From positions 1 to 7,519 of the forward strand of contig JAPWVA010000048.1 in NCBI GenBank assembly GCA_028275245.1: 7,519 bases of DNA, in the 5' to 3' direction. This DNA is from Actinomycetota bacterium. GTDB lineage: Bacteria; Actinomycetota; Geothermincolia; Geothermincolales; RBG-13-55-18. A program made the position numbers and the translations under genes. Of this stretch, positions 6,169 through 7,519 are shown piece by piece (position 1 is the stretch's first letter; every line of letters begins with the position of its first letter). Under the pieces are notes generated by a model. The model ran no database searches. It was not told the DNA's origin and saw only the letters and a list, made by a program, of their open reading frames with translations.

Positions 6169-7519
6169 ATGTACTCCACGAGGTCAAGGGGTAAAGTGCT
6201 CGGAAAGGTAGAAGGCTGGTCTACGGGAGGCATGACTCGGGCAAGCCTCCGACGTTCACGCAGGGCGGTGATAGCGGCCACTGTCATAACGCTTTTCACC
6301 ATCCTCTTTCTTTCGAGCCTAGGACGTTCACCGGGGGGGAAGGGACCCTCGGCCAACCTGGAGGGGGGCCATTCCGGGGAAGCAAATAGTTCCCATCCGG
6401 TGAAAAACGCTTTCTCGACACAAAGCATTTCCAGCGGAGAAGCGTATCCCCCTACCCCGCCTTCCGGAGGGGAGAGCGGCGGAGGACCGACGGGGAGGTG
6501 GTTGGTGAAAGTCCGAGACGAAGATGCCGCCCGTCGGCTCACCACCCGGCTGGACGCGAAGGTGGTAAGGGTCGGCGGTAATATCCTGGCCTTGGAGGTC
6601 CCGCCGGCCCCGCATACGGACCTCTCCTCCTTGCCGGAGGTGGACTGGGTGGAGGAGGATATGGTCTTCCGGGCCGCCTCCAGGCCCAACGACCCCGATT
6701 TCCCCCTGCAGTGGAACCTTACCCGAATCGGGGTCCCTGAGGCCTGGGAGAGGACCAGGGGAGAGCCCTCGGTGGTGGTGGCGGTGGTGGACTCAGGTAT
6801 CGCCTACCGGGACGGGGACGGCTTCCTCCGGGCGCCCGACCTGGCCGAGGCCCTCTTCGTCCCAGGGTATGATTTCGTCCATGGCGACCCATTCCCCGAC
6901 GACGACCACGGTCACGGCACCCTGATGGCCTCCATCATCGCATCCGGTTTCAACAACCGCTTCCGGGGAGCGGGGATAGCGCCCCGTGTGGCCCTCATGC
7001 CGGTGAAGGTGCTGGACTCCACGGGAAAGGGGTACGCCTCCTGGGTGGCCTCGGGCATCCTCTACGCCGCCGACCACGGCGCCCAGGTCATATGCCTGGG
7101 AGTGGCATCGCCCCGCCACAGCGAGACGGTGGCCGAGGCGGTGCGCTATGCCTATCAGCGGGGCTGCATCCTAGTGGCGGCGGCGGGCAACGAGGGCTCC
7201 GAGCCGGGATACCCGGGCGGGATGGCCTGCCCGGCCGACGAGGAGGAATACGTGCTGGCGGTGGGAGCCACCGATATGCGGGATGCCAGGGCCCATTATT
7301 CCAATTACGGAAGTGGCCTGGACGTGGTGGCCCCGGGAGGCGACCTCACCCGGGACGACGACCGGGACGGTAGGATGGACGGCGTACCCCAAGAGACCTA
7401 CCGCCTTCCCGGTAACCCCCAGTCGGGCTTCATCCTGTACTGGGGCGAGGGGACCAGCCTGGCCGCGGCCCAGGTGGCGGCGATCTGCGCCTTGCTGGCC
7501 TCCCTGCATCCCAAGCTCC
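6169..7519 (+). CDS. Exported subtilisin-like serine protease, family S8 (C-terminus outside window)
   Basis: This is a secreted or surface-anchored endopeptidase whose frame is still open at the right edge (450 codons). Numbered from the ATG at 6169, an Arg-rich stretch (RASLRRSRR) precedes one hydrophobic segment (about residues 34-52), a signal peptide or anchor. Then come a Gly/Pro/Ser-rich linker (to about 109), a propeptide-like domain (WLVKVRDEDAARRL from 111 to VEEDMVF at 161-167) and the catalytic domain after PNDPDFPLQWNL (173-184). The triad is complete: Asp208 (VVDSG), His249 (GHGT), Ser430 (GTS), with oxyanion Asn341 (AAAGNEG). Two flanking motifs differ from the usual: HGTLMAS for HGTHVAG, and GTSLAAAQVA for GTSMAAPHVA. 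The start is uncertain. ATG 6169 has AAGGAAGGG about 9 bases upstream but leaves a long N-terminal tail. ATG 6232 gives a textbook signal peptide, but its GGGAGG is only one base away. An in-frame TAG at 6163-6165 limits the upstream end. Substrate is unknown. Confidence 0.93.
   Translation, partial: MYSTRSRGKVLGKVEGWSTGGMTRASLRRSRRAVIAATVITLFTILFLSSLGRSPGGKGPSANLEGGHSGEANSSHPVKNAFSTQSISSGEAYPPTPPSGGESGGGPTGRWLVKVRDEDAARRLTTRLDAKVVRVGGNILALEVPPAPHTDLSSLPEVDWVEEDMVFRAASRPNDPDFPLQWNLTRIGVPEAWERTRGEPSVVVAVVDSGIAYRDGDGFLRAPDLAEALFVPGYDFVHGDPFPDDDHGHGTLMASIIASGFNNRFRGAGIAPRVALMPVKVLDSTGKGYASWVASGILYAADHGAQVICLGVASPRHSETVAEAVRYAYQRGCILVAAAGNEGSEPGYPGGMACPADEEEYVLAVGATDMRDARAHYSNYGSGLDVVAPGGDLTRDDDRDGRMDGVPQETYRLPGNPQSGFILYWGEGTSLAAAQVAAICALLASLHPKL

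Noticed and set aside
6099..7509. Minus-strand open frames opposite the protease
   Set aside because: They are shadows of the S8 protease frame, which contains the full catalytic triad.

Overview
The window reads as bacterial DNA. Genes have purine-rich Shine-Dalgarno sequences (AAGGAG, AAGGAGG, GGAGG), there is one TTG start, codons are GC-rich, and no gene shows introns. The gene set is a K+-dependent membrane pyrophosphatase, a prokaryotic translin-family protein, a fold-type I aminotransferase and an exported subtilase. It would suit an anaerobic or thermophilic high-GC lineage such as a deep-branching actinobacterium or chloroflexote. That placement is a guess, because no marker gene is present.

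Layout. (1) Positions 1-1688, minus strand: most of a sodium-type membrane-bound pyrophosphatase (hppA), whose C-terminus lies beyond the left edge. (2) Positions 1689-3269: about 1.6 kb with no intact gene. It holds a candidate hppA promoter and long leader with a terminator-like hairpin, a frameshifted minus-strand gene remnant (2094-2483), a weak plus-strand coding remnant (2918-3046) and two short tandem duplications. (3) Positions 3270-3905, minus strand: an intact translin/TRAX-like protein with a TTG start. (4) Positions 3906-4652: a second long gap, ending in a good promoter candidate. (5) Positions 4653-5813, plus strand: an intact PLP-dependent aminotransferase. (6) Positions 5814-6168: a gap with nothing recognisable. 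(7) Positions 6169-7519, plus strand: an exported S8 serine protease that runs off the right edge shortly after its catalytic serine.

The genes do not form an obvious pathway. The two minus-strand genes are separated by decayed DNA, and the two plus-strand genes by 355 bp, so each is probably its own transcription unit. About a third of the window is non-coding or decayed, which is high for a bacterium. No complete new system is visible. The points most worth following are the bacterial translin with a possible TRAX-type acidic site, the hppA leader with its hairpin, and the eroded gene between them.
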